Shown one piece after another: positions 33,454-41,892 of a DNA stretch of 64,000 nt. A program made the translations under genes and the position numbers. Under the pieces are notes generated by a model that was not told where the DNA came from, did no database searches, and saw only the letters and a program-made list of their open reading frames with translations. The stretch comes from Natronosalvus vescus (GTDB lineage: Archaea; Halobacteriota; Halobacteria; Halobacteriales; Natrialbaceae). How positions within the stretch are numbered: the first letter of the stretch is position 1; every line of letters starts with the position of its first letter. The stretch lies in the NCBI RefSeq assembly GCF_023973145.1, contig NZ_CP099546.1:372001-436000 (forward strand), read 5' to 3'.

Positions 33454-33624
33454 CGGTATCGAGTCGGTCAACGATTCCCGTAAGAAAACGCGGCCGGCTT
33501 GCAGGTGCTGGGTATTTCGACTGCGTTTCCCAGCCGTCGCTTCCGAGACTCGAGGCGACCCCGTCCGAACAGCGTGCCGAGTCGAAGAGAGTAGCTTTAA
33601 CGCGCTCGCCCGGCAAGCGAGCGT

Positions 33625-34779
33625 ATGTCGAATCCGTTTGGAATCGTTTCCACTGAGGCCATCCTCGAGGGGCAGGCGACCGACGCCTACTTCGAGCGAA
33701 CCAGGACGACGCTCGAGCACGCGGGCCGGAACCCCCACGTCGTCGCCGAGGTGACGGCGGATCAGTTCCCGACCGGGTCGTTCGAGGTGTTCGCGGGCGT
33801 CCACGACGTCGCCCGGCTGTTCGAGGAACGACCCGTCGACGTCGACGCTCTCCCGGAGGGACAGCTGTTCGACGGCGGGCCGGTGATGCGCATCGAAGGG
33901 AACTACCTCGACTTCGCCGAACTCGAGACCTCGCTGCTCGGCTTTTGTTCCCAGCCCAGTGGATTCGCGACGGGTGCGCTCGAGGCTCGCCTCGCCGCGC
34001 CCGACTCGCTCGTGCTCTCCTTCGGTGCTCGCCACGTCCACCCCGCGATCACGGGGACGGTCGAGCGGGCCGCCCTGCTGGCGGGGCTCGACGGTATCTC
34101 CCACGTCGCGGCGGGCGAGTTGCTCGGCCGGGAGGCCGGCGGGACGATGCCCCACGCGCTCGTACTCGCCTACGGCGAGGGAAACCAGGCAGACGCCTGG
34201 CTGGCGTTCGACGACGCCGTTCCCGAGGACGTCCCGCGGATCGCGCTGGTCGATACGTTCTGGGACGAGAGTTCGGAGGCGCTGCTGGCGGCGGAGACAC
34301 TCGAGGGTCGCCTCGACGGCGTCCGCATCGACACGACGGGGTCGCGACGCGGGGACTTCCGTCACATCGTCCGCGAAGTACGCTGGGAGCTCGATGCTCG
34401 AGGTTACGAGGACGTCGACATATTCTGCAGCGGCGGGCTCACCCCCGACTCGATTCGGGAACTCCGGAACGTTGCCGACGGTTTTGGGGTCGGCAGCCAC
34501 ATCACGGGCGCCGACAGCGTCGACTTTAGCCTCGACCTCGTCGAAATCGAGGGTGACCCGATCTCGAAACGCGGGAAGCTATCGGGGGACAAACAGGTGT
34601 ATCGAACTCCCGACGGCGGTCATCACGTCCGGTTGGCCGATCAGACCGCCCCGGAGAACGGGACGGCGCTGCTCGAGCCACTGGTTCGTGACGGGGATGT
34701 CGTCCGGGAACCTGATCTCGAGACGGCCACAAAACGGTGTCTCGAGGACGCCGCTACCGTTGGATTCGGTCGCGAGTAG
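33625..34779 (+). CDS. Nicotinate phosphoribosyltransferase
   Basis: 384 residues. Makes nicotinate mononucleotide from nicotinate and PRPP (Preiss-Handler NAD salvage). N-terminal domain includes TDAYFERTRTTLEH and FPTGSFEVFAGV. Active-site motifs: SFGARHVHPAI near residue 133, VDTFWDESSEA, VRIDTTGSRRGD and FCSGGLTPDSIREL; LSGDKQVYR near the end. Length and motif order fit the short archaeal form. Monocistronic, divergent from 33253. Confidence 0.93.
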   Translation: MSNPFGIVSTEAILEGQATDAYFERTRTTLEHAGRNPHVVAEVTADQFPTGSFEVFAGVHDVARLFEERPVDVDALPEGQLFDGGPVMRIEGNYLDFAELETSLLGFCSQPSGFATGALEARLAAPDSLVLSFGARHVHPAITGTVERAALLAGLDGISHVAAGELLGREAGGTMPHALVLAYGEGNQADAWLAFDDAVPEDVPRIALVDTFWDESSEALLAAETLEGRLDGVRIDTTGSRRGDFRHIVREVRWELDARGYEDVDIFCSGGLTPDSIRELRNVADGFGVGSHITGADSVDFSLDLVEIEGDPISKRGKLSGDKQVYRTPDGGHHVRLADQTAPENGTALLEPLVRDGDVVREPDLETATKRCLEDAATVGFGRE

Positions 34780-34806
34780 ACGGGGGATTCGACGGCGACG
34801 GGAGAC

Positions 34807-35409
34807 CTACAGCTCTTCGATGCTCCCATCGCTCGAGCGCTCGCGGAAGACCTGTCCCTCGAAGAGGGTGACGACGACGTCGTCGTCCTGCCAGGCCATC
34901 GGCGGGAGTCCCGCCTTCCGGCAGGTGCGGTCGAGGTACTCGCGCTCGCTCCAGCCGTTTTCGACCGGCACCGTTGGGTACAGCCAGCCTGTTTTGCCCC
35001 CGCCGTCGACGGCGACGCCGTGCGTGCCGAGCTCGAGGTCGCCGAGGGGGTCGTCGGTGAGGAGTACGTTTCTGACGGTACAGACGGAGACGGTGAGGTT
35101 CGAGAGCTCCGAGGGGGTTACCTCCGAGCCACAGGAATCCTCGCTGGCGGCCTCGATCGCCGCGTCAACGATGACGTGACCGAGCTGTTCTCCGGAACGA
35201 TACCCTCCCGCACAGCCACGGAGACTGCCGCGCCCGCGCGTCGACTCGAGGCGGACGAACGCGCCGGTGCGTTCGTAGAACGTCTCGCGCATGCTGCCTG
35301 GATGTTCTCGTTGGCCGTGTCGTACGAAAGATTCGACGGACTCACGCGCGAGTTCGACCGCACGCGCCCCGTCTTCATAAGAGAGGTCTGCACCCTGTCG
35401 CTGGGACAT
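34807..35409 (-). CDS. AMMECR1/TIGR00296-family protein
   Basis: 200 residues. AMMECR1 domain: GAFVRLESTRGRGSLRGCAGG (LRGCxG motif) near residue 50 and LGTHGVAVDGGGKTGWLYPTVP later, with the end VFRERSSDGSIEEL. The protein binds or acts on an unknown partner; conserved in archaea, bacteria and humans. Start at ATG 35409 (MSQRQGADLSYEDGARAV), matching the family N terminus; the further upstream Met is excluded. Convergent with the NAPRTase gene. Confidence 0.85.
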   Translation of the reverse strand: MSQRQGADLSYEDGARAVELARESVESFVRHGQREHPGSMRETFYERTGAFVRLESTRGRGSLRGCAGGYRSGEQLGHVIVDAAIEAASEDSCGSEVTPSELSNLTVSVCTVRNVLLTDDPLGDLELGTHGVAVDGGGKTGWLYPTVPVENGWSEREYLDRTCRKAGLPPMAWQDDDVVVTLFEGQVFRERSSDGSIEEL

Positions 35410-35667
35410 ACACACGAACAACGTCGTTGTTCCCCTAAAGCGCTTCCATTCGTGTGGGTGGATGTACACGATCGTGAGTAATTGATCCATAATCGGCTGA
35501 CTTCGTGGGGGTCGACGTAATTATGCGGAGCGTGACCCGCTCGAGGCGGAGCGCAATTGAAACAGTGTGTACCCTGCAGCTAACCCGATACTCGAGGCGG
35601 TAGTCCTCAATTGTCCGTTTCGCCTCGCGCGCGATTCTGAAAGAAAGCGGGTGTTACTCCAGCCGAG

Positions 35668-37392
35668 TCAGACGGCTTCGACGCCGGTGTTGCCGGTGCG
35701 AATCTGACAGGCGTCGTCGACGGGGATGACGAAGATTTTTCCGTCGCCGGGTTCGCCGGTGTTCGCCGCCTCGCGAATCGCCGCGACGACGTCGTCGACC
35801 GGGATGTCGGCGACGGCACACTCGATTTTGATCTTCTGGTGGAGGTCGACGGCGTACTCCTCGCCGCGCCACTGCCCCATCTTTGCGGGCTGAGAGCCGC
35901 GACCGGAGACGTTCGTCACCGTTAGCGACGGGGCACCGACGTCGGCGAGCGCCTTCTTCACCGCACTGAGGCGGTCGGGGCGGACGATGGCGGTAACCAT
36001 CGAAATCTCGCTCGTCACGGCGGTGCCGCCGTCGGCCCGCAGCGCGCCCCCGTCGGTCGCCAGTTCCGGCCGGCCGAACTCGGGGTAGGTGTCGACGCCG
36101 TGTTCGCTCACGTCGAGGCCGTCGCGCTCGTGTTCGGGCGTGACCCGCACCTGGCCGACGGCTTTGAACGCGCCGAAGATGGCCGCGGTCGCGACAACCG
36201 TCCAGAGCGTGAGGACGACGACGCCGAGAACCTGGGGGGCGAACGCGCTCGCCTCGATCGAGAGGATACCGCCGGCGATCAGGCCGCCGCCGATCGCCGT
36301 ACCCTCGAGCGACCACAGTGGGTAGAGGACGAGCCCGAGCATGCCGGCGCTGCCGTGGACGGGGAAGACCGCGCAGACGTCGTCGATCTTGAGACGTTTT
36401 TCGACGAACGAAAACACGATCGGGAGTTGTGCCCCGGCCAGGAGGCCGATCGCGAGCGCACCCATCGGCGTGATCAGGTCGGTCGGACCAGTGACGCCGA
36501 CCAGGCCGGCGAGCATGCCGTTGGCGGCGTACAGGGTGTCGACCTTGCCAGTGGTGTACAGCGACACGGCGGACGCGCCGAGGGCACCCATCCCCATCCC
36601 GAGAGCGGTGACCATGGCCACGCTGCCGACGTAGGCGAAGTCGCCGAGGACGACCGACCCGTTGTCCATCGAGACGACCGTGGCGGCGGTGCCGACGTTG
36701 AACCCGAACCAGCCGAAACAGAGGATCAGCGTGCCGAGGACGGCGAACGTCAGCGAGTGACCGGGGATGACGTTGCTGGTGCCGTCGTCGGTGAACTTGT
36801 CCAACCGGGCGCCGATCACCCACGCGGCCGTGAGTCCGGCGACGCCGCCGACGCCGTGGACGACCATGCCGCCGGCGAAGTCCGAGAAGCCCAGACTGGC
36901 GAGCAGCGGCGCGTCGGCACCGGGCGCGTACCAGACTAATCCAGCGGCCACCGGGTAGATGACCGCGGCGAGTAGGAAGGTGTAGGTGACGTACGCACGG
37001 AGTTTCGCCCGGCCAGCTACCGCCCCGGAGACGATGGTCGCGGCCGTCATCGCGAACACCGCGCTGAACAGCCACATGACCCAGTCGAACGATTCCGCGC
37101 CGAACATCGTCAGCGGGCTCGAGTCGCCCCCGACCAATGCCGCGCCGACGTTGTTGGCGATCCCCATCCCAATCAGGAAGAAGACGCCGATGCCGACCGC
37201 CCAGGTCAGCATGTTCTTCGTCAACTGGTTGGCAACGTTCTTCGAGCGAACCTGGCCCGCCTCGAGCATCGCGAATCCGGCGTGCATGAAGAAGATGAGG
37301 AACGTGACGACGAGCGCCCACACGAGGTTCATTCCGGTCACGAGCGTCTCAAGATCGGCGGTCGTCGCCTCGAGTGGAATGGACGTTAGCAT
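35668..37392 (-). CDS. Ammonium transporter fused to a PII (GlnK) domain
   Basis: 574 residues. Residues about 10-430 are an Amt channel with eleven helices: [20 protein letters not shown], the twin-His pore (VHGVGG near residue 170 and [11 protein letters not shown] near residue 325) and F-rich gate. After a linker (about 430-463), residues 465-574 form a complete GlnK: T-loop [16 protein letters not shown] with Tyr513, B-loop [17 protein letters not shown] terminus ACQIRTG. Normally GlnK is a separate protein that closes Amt; here transporter and gate are one chain. SD-like GGAGAT precedes the ATG by eight bases. Confidence 0.93.
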   Translation of the reverse strand: MLTSIPLEATTADLETLVTGMNLVWALVVTFLIFFMHAGFAMLEAGQVRSKNVANQLTKNMLTWAVGIGVFFLIGMGIANNVGAALVGGDSSPLTMFGAESFDWVMWLFSAVFAMTAATIVSGAVAGRAKLRAYVTYTFLLAAVIYPVAAGLVWYAPGADAPLLASLGFSDFAGGMVVHGVGGVAGLTAAWVIGARLDKFTDDGTSNVIPGHSLTFAVLGTLILCFGWFGFNVGTAATVVSMDNGSVVLGDFAYVGSVAMVTALGMGMGALGASAVSLYTTGKVDTLYAANGMLAGLVGVTGPTDLITPMGALAIGLLAGAQLPIVFSFVEKRLKIDDVCAVFPVHGSAGMLGLVLYPLWSLEGTAIGGGLIAGGILSIEASAFAPQVLGVVVLTLWTVVATAAIFGAFKAVGQVRVTPEHERDGLDVSEHGVDTYPEFGRPELATDGGALRADGGTAVTSEISMVTAIVRPDRLSAVKKALADVGAPSLTVTNVSGRGSQPAKMGQWRGEEYAVDLHQKIKIECAVADIPVDDVVAAIREAANTGEPGDGKIFVIPVDDACQIRTGNTGVEAV

Positions 37393-37934
37393 ACGTTCAT
37401 CTCCGTGTTTCGTCCACCGAAACCGGATCTATCTGGACGAGTGTTCATCAATTCTGACCTATCCTTTGCGTTCATGCTTCGTATCACGGTTGATTCGGAT
37501 GAGGGTGGATTGTATAAGGGTTAGTGTTGACGTTTGGTCACATCTGGGGTGTATTATACGGATGTCGCAGAAATACGGTGTCGTATAATGGTGTATAAGA
37601 TATCTGTTCGCCCACTTTTCGGTACGAACGGACAGCCGTTGTTGACGAACGTCGACACCGATACGAGCGGGTGTGAGGCAAACGTTGCCGAAATCCGTCG
37701 ATTGGCGGAATGCGCCTCGTCGAACGCGCTACTTCGACCGCTCGCGCGGCAGTATTTGCGAGCGTCCGGACGTGATCGGACTGTCGATGGACGTTCGGTC
37801 ACTCTCGCGTGTTGCGGACGGTAATGCAGTGCTCTCGAGTACGGGAGACACGGCTTTACCCGTTAACTGGGTGTCACTCACGCCACCTAACAGAACCCAA
37901 ATAACCGCCTCGAGTCGACGCACTCACCGACCCG
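37393..37934. other. 542-base intergenic region upstream of Amt-GlnK
   Basis: Holds the promoter region of the Amt-GlnK gene with repeated GTATAA elements (listed separately). A plus-strand frame from 37588 to 37824 would encode 78 residues (MVYKISVRPLFGT...), but with no conserved feature; I do not call it. The right 100 bases precede the hemB stop and show nothing else. Confidence 0.5.
37512..37598. promoter_or_regulatory. Cluster of GTATAA/TTATAC elements, divergent-like
   Basis: GTATAA at 37512-37517, 37583-37588 and 37593-37598, plus ATTATAC at 37553-37559, which forms a perfect 7-bp inverted repeat with GTATAAT at 37583-37589. Read on the minus strand these are TTATAC TATA-like boxes for the Amt gene. 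ACGG(A)TGTCG is also duplicated (37559 and 37576). Probably a complex nitrogen-responsive promoter. Confidence 0.45.
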
Positions 37935-38987
37935 TCAGCACAATTCCGCGACGTCCTCGGCGAAGTAGGTCAGAATCAGATCGGCTCCTGCCCGCTTGAT
38001 CGACAGCAGCGACTCGAGCGCGACGGCCTCGAGGTCGAGCCACCCTTTCTCGGCGGCGGCGTGGAGCATCGCGTACTCCCCGGAGACGTTGTAGGCGGCG
38101 ATGGGATGGTCGAACTCCCGGCGGAGGTCGCTCACGATGTCGAGATACGGGAGGGCGGGTTTGACCATCAGCACGTCCGCTCCCTGTTCCACGTCGAGGA
38201 AGACTTCCCGAATCGCTTCCCGGCGGTTAGCCGGATCCATCTGGTAGTGTCTTCGGTTGCCGAAGGCGGGTGCACCGTCGGCGGCGTCCCTGAAGGGGCC
38301 GTAGAAGGCGCTCTCGTACTTGGCCGCGTAGCTCATCACCGGGATGTCGGTGTGCCCCTCGTGATCGAGTGCGTCCCTGATCGCGCCGACCATCCCATCC
38401 ATCATCCCGCTCGGGGCGACCATCTCCGCGCCCGCCGCCGCGTGGGAGACGGCGATTTTCTCGAGCCTCTCCAGCGTGGCGTCGTTGTCGACGGTGAGGC
38501 CGCGGCTGGCGGTGGAGTCGTGCTGATGGTCGGTGCGGTCGGTTCGGTGACCGGGTTCGCCGTCGTGGTGGTCGTCACCCTCCCCAACCCCTGGCTCGAG
38601 CGGCCCACAGTGACCGTGATCGGTGTACTCACAGAGACAGACGTCCGTGATCACGTAGGCCTCGGTCTCCGCGGTGATCCGCCGTGTCGCCTCCTGGACG
38701 ACGCCGTCTTCGGCCCACGCCCGCGTCCCCTCGGAGTCTTTCGAGTGGGGAATCCCGAAGAGCATCACCGCCTCGACGCCGGTCTCGAGTACCTCTTCGA
38801 CGCGGGCGACGGCGTCCTTGATGGGCACACGCTCGTGACCGGGCATCGACTCGATGGGCACGCGCTCGTCGGTCGTCGCGTCAACGAACACGGGGGCGAT
38901 GAAATCCGACGGGGCGAGAGTCGTCTCGCTGACGAGCCCCCGAATCCGATCCTTTCGGAGTCGCCGGGGACGGTGTGTGAGATCCAT
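37935..38987 (-). CDS. hemB: Delta-aminolevulinic acid dehydratase (porphobilinogen synthase)
   Basis: 350 residues. Condenses two 5-aminolevulinates to porphobilinogen in heme/corrin synthesis. Active-site zinc cysteines are Cys117, Cys119 and Cys127 in DVCLCEYTDHGHCG; Schiff-base lysines are in SYAAKYESAFYGPF and LMVKPALPYLDI. The family end ESLLSIKRAGADLILTYFA is present. Residues about 131-163 are an insertion rich in His and Asp just after the last Cys. ATG at 38987 (MDLTHRPRRLRK) chosen; 377 codons of open frame upstream are antisense shadow of the 39144 gene. Confidence 0.95.
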   Translation of the reverse strand: MDLTHRPRRLRKDRIRGLVSETTLAPSDFIAPVFVDATTDERVPIESMPGHERVPIKDAVARVEEVLETGVEAVMLFGIPHSKDSEGTRAWAEDGVVQEATRRITAETEAYVITDVCLCEYTDHGHCGPLEPGVGEGDDHHDGEPGHRTDRTDHQHDSTASRGLTVDNDATLERLEKIAVSHAAAGAEMVAPSGMMDGMVGAIRDALDHEGHTDIPVMSYAAKYESAFYGPFRDAADGAPAFGNRRHYQMDPANRREAIREVFLDVEQGADVLMVKPALPYLDIVSDLRREFDHPIAAYNVSGEYAMLHAAAEKGWLDLEAVALESLLSIKRAGADLILTYFAEDVAELC

Positions 38988-39143
38988 ACGCGACCCTACC
39001 AACGGAACGGGCAAAAGCGGTGCGCTCGAGCGGTGCGGTCTGTCGACCACCAACGAACCTCCGAAGTGGGGGCGTCTCAGAACACTAAAACGCCGATTTG
39101 AGTTAGCCGGAAACTTATGCCTGAAGACTGAGTTCGCTCGAGT

Positions 39144-40715
39144 ATGAGACGCCGACGATTTCTCGCAGGGATGGCGGGTGCAAGTGCCACCCTCGCGGGG
39201 TGTACGGCACTCGGAAACGGTGACGATCCGAGCGATCGCGCCCCCTACGGAAGTGCGGATCCGGACTGGATCGACGACGGCGACGATGTCGACGCGAACG
39301 GCGATGAGGAACCGCCCGACGACGAGGGTTCCGAGGGCCCCACCGTCTCCCTGTTCGACGAGCCGACCGTCGTCGACTTCGAGACGGCACCCCTGACGGC
39401 GGCCGTCATCGACGGATCGACGTTCACGGCAGACGGGCTCGCGGTGGCGGTCGACTTCGAAAGGCCCGCGACCGCAGCGAGCCCCGCGACGCTCACCGCA
39501 ACGGTGGCCAATCAGCACTCCTTCGAGCAGACGTTTCGCTCCCGTCGTCTGCCGGGACTCGATTCGCCGACGATGTTGCGAAGGCGAGACCCTGATCGCC
39601 ACGTCGTCTTCCTCGCGCCGACGCCCGAGCATCCCTTCGCCGAAACGACACCGACGTACGACCGGGACGAGAACGGGCGCTGGCGTCTCGAGTCCACCAC
39701 TGGGGAGTGGTTCCCGGAGACGATCACGCTCGACCCCGAGGAGACGGTCGTCGGCGAGTACGTCCTGCTCGGTCACCCCGACTCGACGGAGCCGGCGATC
39801 GGGGCCGGTCGGTACCGGATCGGGCGTGGCGACGGCGGGTTCACGATCGCGTGCTGGTCGAGCGAGCGACCGGGGCCGGAGACGACGTCGACGTTCGAAG
39901 GGGTGACCGTGCCGTCGTTGCCGGACGATCAGCCCGACCCGTCGGTTCCCGAGACCGGCGAGAGCGACGAGAACACCGGAACCCGCTGGTTCCACGAGGC
40001 GACCCCCGAGACCGCAGTCTTCCTCGAGGCCGACACGGAATCGATCACCGCCCCGGGGTCGATCACGTTCTCGCTGGTCAACCACGGCCGGGACACGCTG
40101 CAGGGCAATCCCTACCACTGGCGGCTGTACAAACTCGTCGACGGCCGGTGGCTTCCGATCGAGCCGTGGGGGTGGCCGATGCCGATGGGGCGTCTCTCAC
40201 CCGGTGACGTCCACGAGTCCACGCTCGCGTGTTACGCCGGCGAGCCGGTGGCCTGTGACCACGCCCGATCCGTCGGACACCTCGGCGGTGGCCGATACGC
40301 CTACACCGCTGGCTACAGCGGGGGCGCCGAATCAAACGCTCACGCGGCGATATTCGACCTCGAGGCGCCCGCGGTCGCCGTCGACCTCGAGGACGACGCG
40401 GTCGTCGACCGACGCGACGAAAAAACCGTCGTCACGCTGCCGGAGTACGGTGAGGGTAGACAGCCCGCGACGATGACGGTAACTCACTCGAGCGACGACC
40501 CCGATCAGCAACTCCTGCCGGAGCAACTGTACCGGCAGCCGTTCCGGAGCCTTCGGAACACGCTCCCGGCGTTCGAGTCGGGCGTGCAGACTGTCCACCT
40601 CCGGGCCGACCGGAACGTCGTCGGACAGCCGTTCAGGGAAGCAGACACGGATGCACACACGATTAGGTACGAGGACACGGTCTTTGAGGTGTCGTGGTCG
40701 CTCGAGGACGAGTAA
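39144..40715 (+). CDS. Large Tat lipoprotein of unknown function
   Basis: 523 residues. RRRRFLAGMAGASATLAGC gives Tat signal and lipobox at once, so the mature protein hangs from the outer face of the membrane. An acidic linker follows. Two beta-sandwich regions are suggested: about 90-250 (VDFERPATAASPATLTATVANQH, ETVVGEYVLLGHPD) and about 290-420 (SITAPGSITFSLVNHGRDTLQG, WRLYKLVDGRWLPIEPWGWPMP). Both have the look of Ig-like domains found in haloarchaeal surface proteins. No enzymatic motif. Function unknown. Confidence 0.7.
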   Translation: MRRRRFLAGMAGASATLAGCTALGNGDDPSDRAPYGSADPDWIDDGDDVDANGDEEPPDDEGSEGPTVSLFDEPTVVDFETAPLTAAVIDGSTFTADGLAVAVDFERPATAASPATLTATVANQHSFEQTFRSRRLPGLDSPTMLRRRDPDRHVVFLAPTPEHPFAETTPTYDRDENGRWRLESTTGEWFPETITLDPEETVVGEYVLLGHPDSTEPAIGAGRYRIGRGDGGFTIACWSSERPGPETTSTFEGVTVPSLPDDQPDPSVPETGESDENTGTRWFHEATPETAVFLEADTESITAPGSITFSLVNHGRDTLQGNPYHWRLYKLVDGRWLPIEPWGWPMPMGRLSPGDVHESTLACYAGEPVACDHARSVGHLGGGRYAYTAGYSGGAESNAHAAIFDLEAPAVAVDLEDDAVVDRRDEKTVVTLPEYGEGRQPATMTVTHSSDDPDQQLLPEQLYRQPFRSLRNTLPAFESGVQTVHLRADRNVVGQPFREADTDAHTIRYEDTVFEVSWSLEDE

Positions 40716-40749
40716 ACGGCTGAATTCTCGGTCGCGTCGTACACCATAC

Positions 40750-41892
40750 TCAGATCATGGCCTCGTCACCCACCTCGGGGTGCGCTCGGACGAACCTCAC
40801 GAGGTCGTCGACGTAGGCGTGAAACGGCGGACACTCGATGCCGGTGCCTGCAAGCGCTCGTTGCGTGTTTGGACAGGCATAGCGCGTCGGGTGGTCGAGG
40901 TAGTCGACGGTTGCCGGCTCGGCCGGCAGCCCTGCCGACTCGAGGCCCGAGAGGACGGCTCGAGCGACGGGCTTTGGGGTCGGCACCGAGACGACGCGGT
41001 GACTCATCGCATCGGCGAGCGCGTCGACGAACGCCGGCACCGAACACGGGGCGGGATCACACAGCTGGTAGACCTCGCCGACGGTATCCTCGCGAGCGCT
41101 CAGGTGGGCGATGGCGTCGATGACGAAATCCTGGGGGACGACGTTGAGTTCGGCGCCACTGGAACCTGGCAGGGAGACCGCGAACGAACACGCTGCGGGC
41201 TGGGACAGGAGGAGACGGAGAAGGTAGTACGGGCCGTCGTACTTCCCGGTTTCGCCGGTTTCGCTGTCACCGACGACGATCGCGGGGCGGTAGATCGTCG
41301 CTGGAAGCCCCGATGCCATGCGCTCTTGCACCGCCACCTCTGCCCGGTACTTCGTCTCCTCGTAGTGGTTGTTGAACGACTGGCCCTTCTCGAGGTGATC
41401 CTCGGTGAAGACGCCGTCGTAGCGGCCGCTGACGTAGCAGGTGCTGACGTACTGGAACCGGTCGACTTCGAGGGCCTCGGCCGCGTCGAGGACGTGTTCG
41501 GTGCCACGCACGTTCACCGCTTCGGCCAGGTCAGCGTCGACGCCGAGGTCGTAGACGGCCGCCAGGTGGTACAGTTCGTCAACCGTCGAGAGCGGCTCGA
41601 GCCCACCGCCTTCGTCCAGGCCGAGATCCGGCTCGGTGATGTCGCCCTCGAGCAGCTGAATCGCGTCAGGATCGACACCGGCATCGCTGGTGAGCGCCCC
41701 GGCTCGACGCTCGGCTTGCTGTCGGTAGCGTGACTGGATTAGACAGGCGACCGGTTCGTCGCCGCGGGCGAGCAACCGCTCGAGCAGCGCGGAGCCGAGG
41801 AAGCCGGGGAACCCGGTGAGCATCACCCGCGGATCGCGGGGATGGCGTCGCGGCCGGCTTTTGCTTCCAGCGCCGTCGCCGATGTCGCTCAT
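40750..41892 (-). CDS. Thioester-reductase-like SDR (NAD-binding 4)
   Basis: 380 residues. Extended Rossmann fold: MLTGFPGFLGSALL (27-33, GxxGxxG) and the catalytic YEETK. This subgroup (NAD_binding_4) includes fatty acyl-CoA reductases and thioester reductases that free aldehydes from thioesters. PCSVPAFVDALADAMSHR and the C-terminal helix PPFHAYVDDLVRFVRAHPE fit the C-terminal lid. The ATG shares one base with the aldehyde dehydrogenase stop (TGATG), so the pair is coupled and likely acts on one aldehyde. Substrate unknown. Confidence 0.85.
   Translation of the reverse strand: MSDIGDGAGSKSRPRRHPRDPRVMLTGFPGFLGSALLERLLARGDEPVACLIQSRYRQQAERRAGALTSDAGVDPDAIQLLEGDITEPDLGLDEGGGLEPLSTVDELYHLAAVYDLGVDADLAEAVNVRGTEHVLDAAEALEVDRFQYVSTCYVSGRYDGVFTEDHLEKGQSFNNHYEETKYRAEVAVQERMASGLPATIYRPAIVVGDSETGETGKYDGPYYLLRLLLSQPAACSFAVSLPGSSGAELNVVPQDFVIDAIAHLSAREDTVGEVYQLCDPAPCSVPAFVDALADAMSHRVVSVPTPKPVARAVLSGLESAGLPAEPATVDYLDHPTRYACPNTQRALAGTGIECPPFHAYVDDLVRFVRAHPEVGDEAMI

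Noticed and set aside
33454-34500. Minus-strand open frame upstream of the 66-residue membrane protein
   Set aside because: It is antisense to the nicotinate phosphoribosyltransferase gene; only the last 66 codons (33253-33453) read as protein.
35654-37321. 555-codon frame within the Amt-PII gene
   Set aside because: Arg-rich alternative frame of a gene whose true frame has full Amt and PII motifs.
37588-37824. 78-codon plus-strand frame (MVYKISVRPLF...)
   Set aside because: No conserved features, starts within the GTATAA promoter cluster; probably chance.
38988-40118. 377-codon N-terminal extension of HemB
   Set aside because: It runs antisense to the Tat lipoprotein gene at 39144; HemB homologues begin near MDLTHRPRRLRK.
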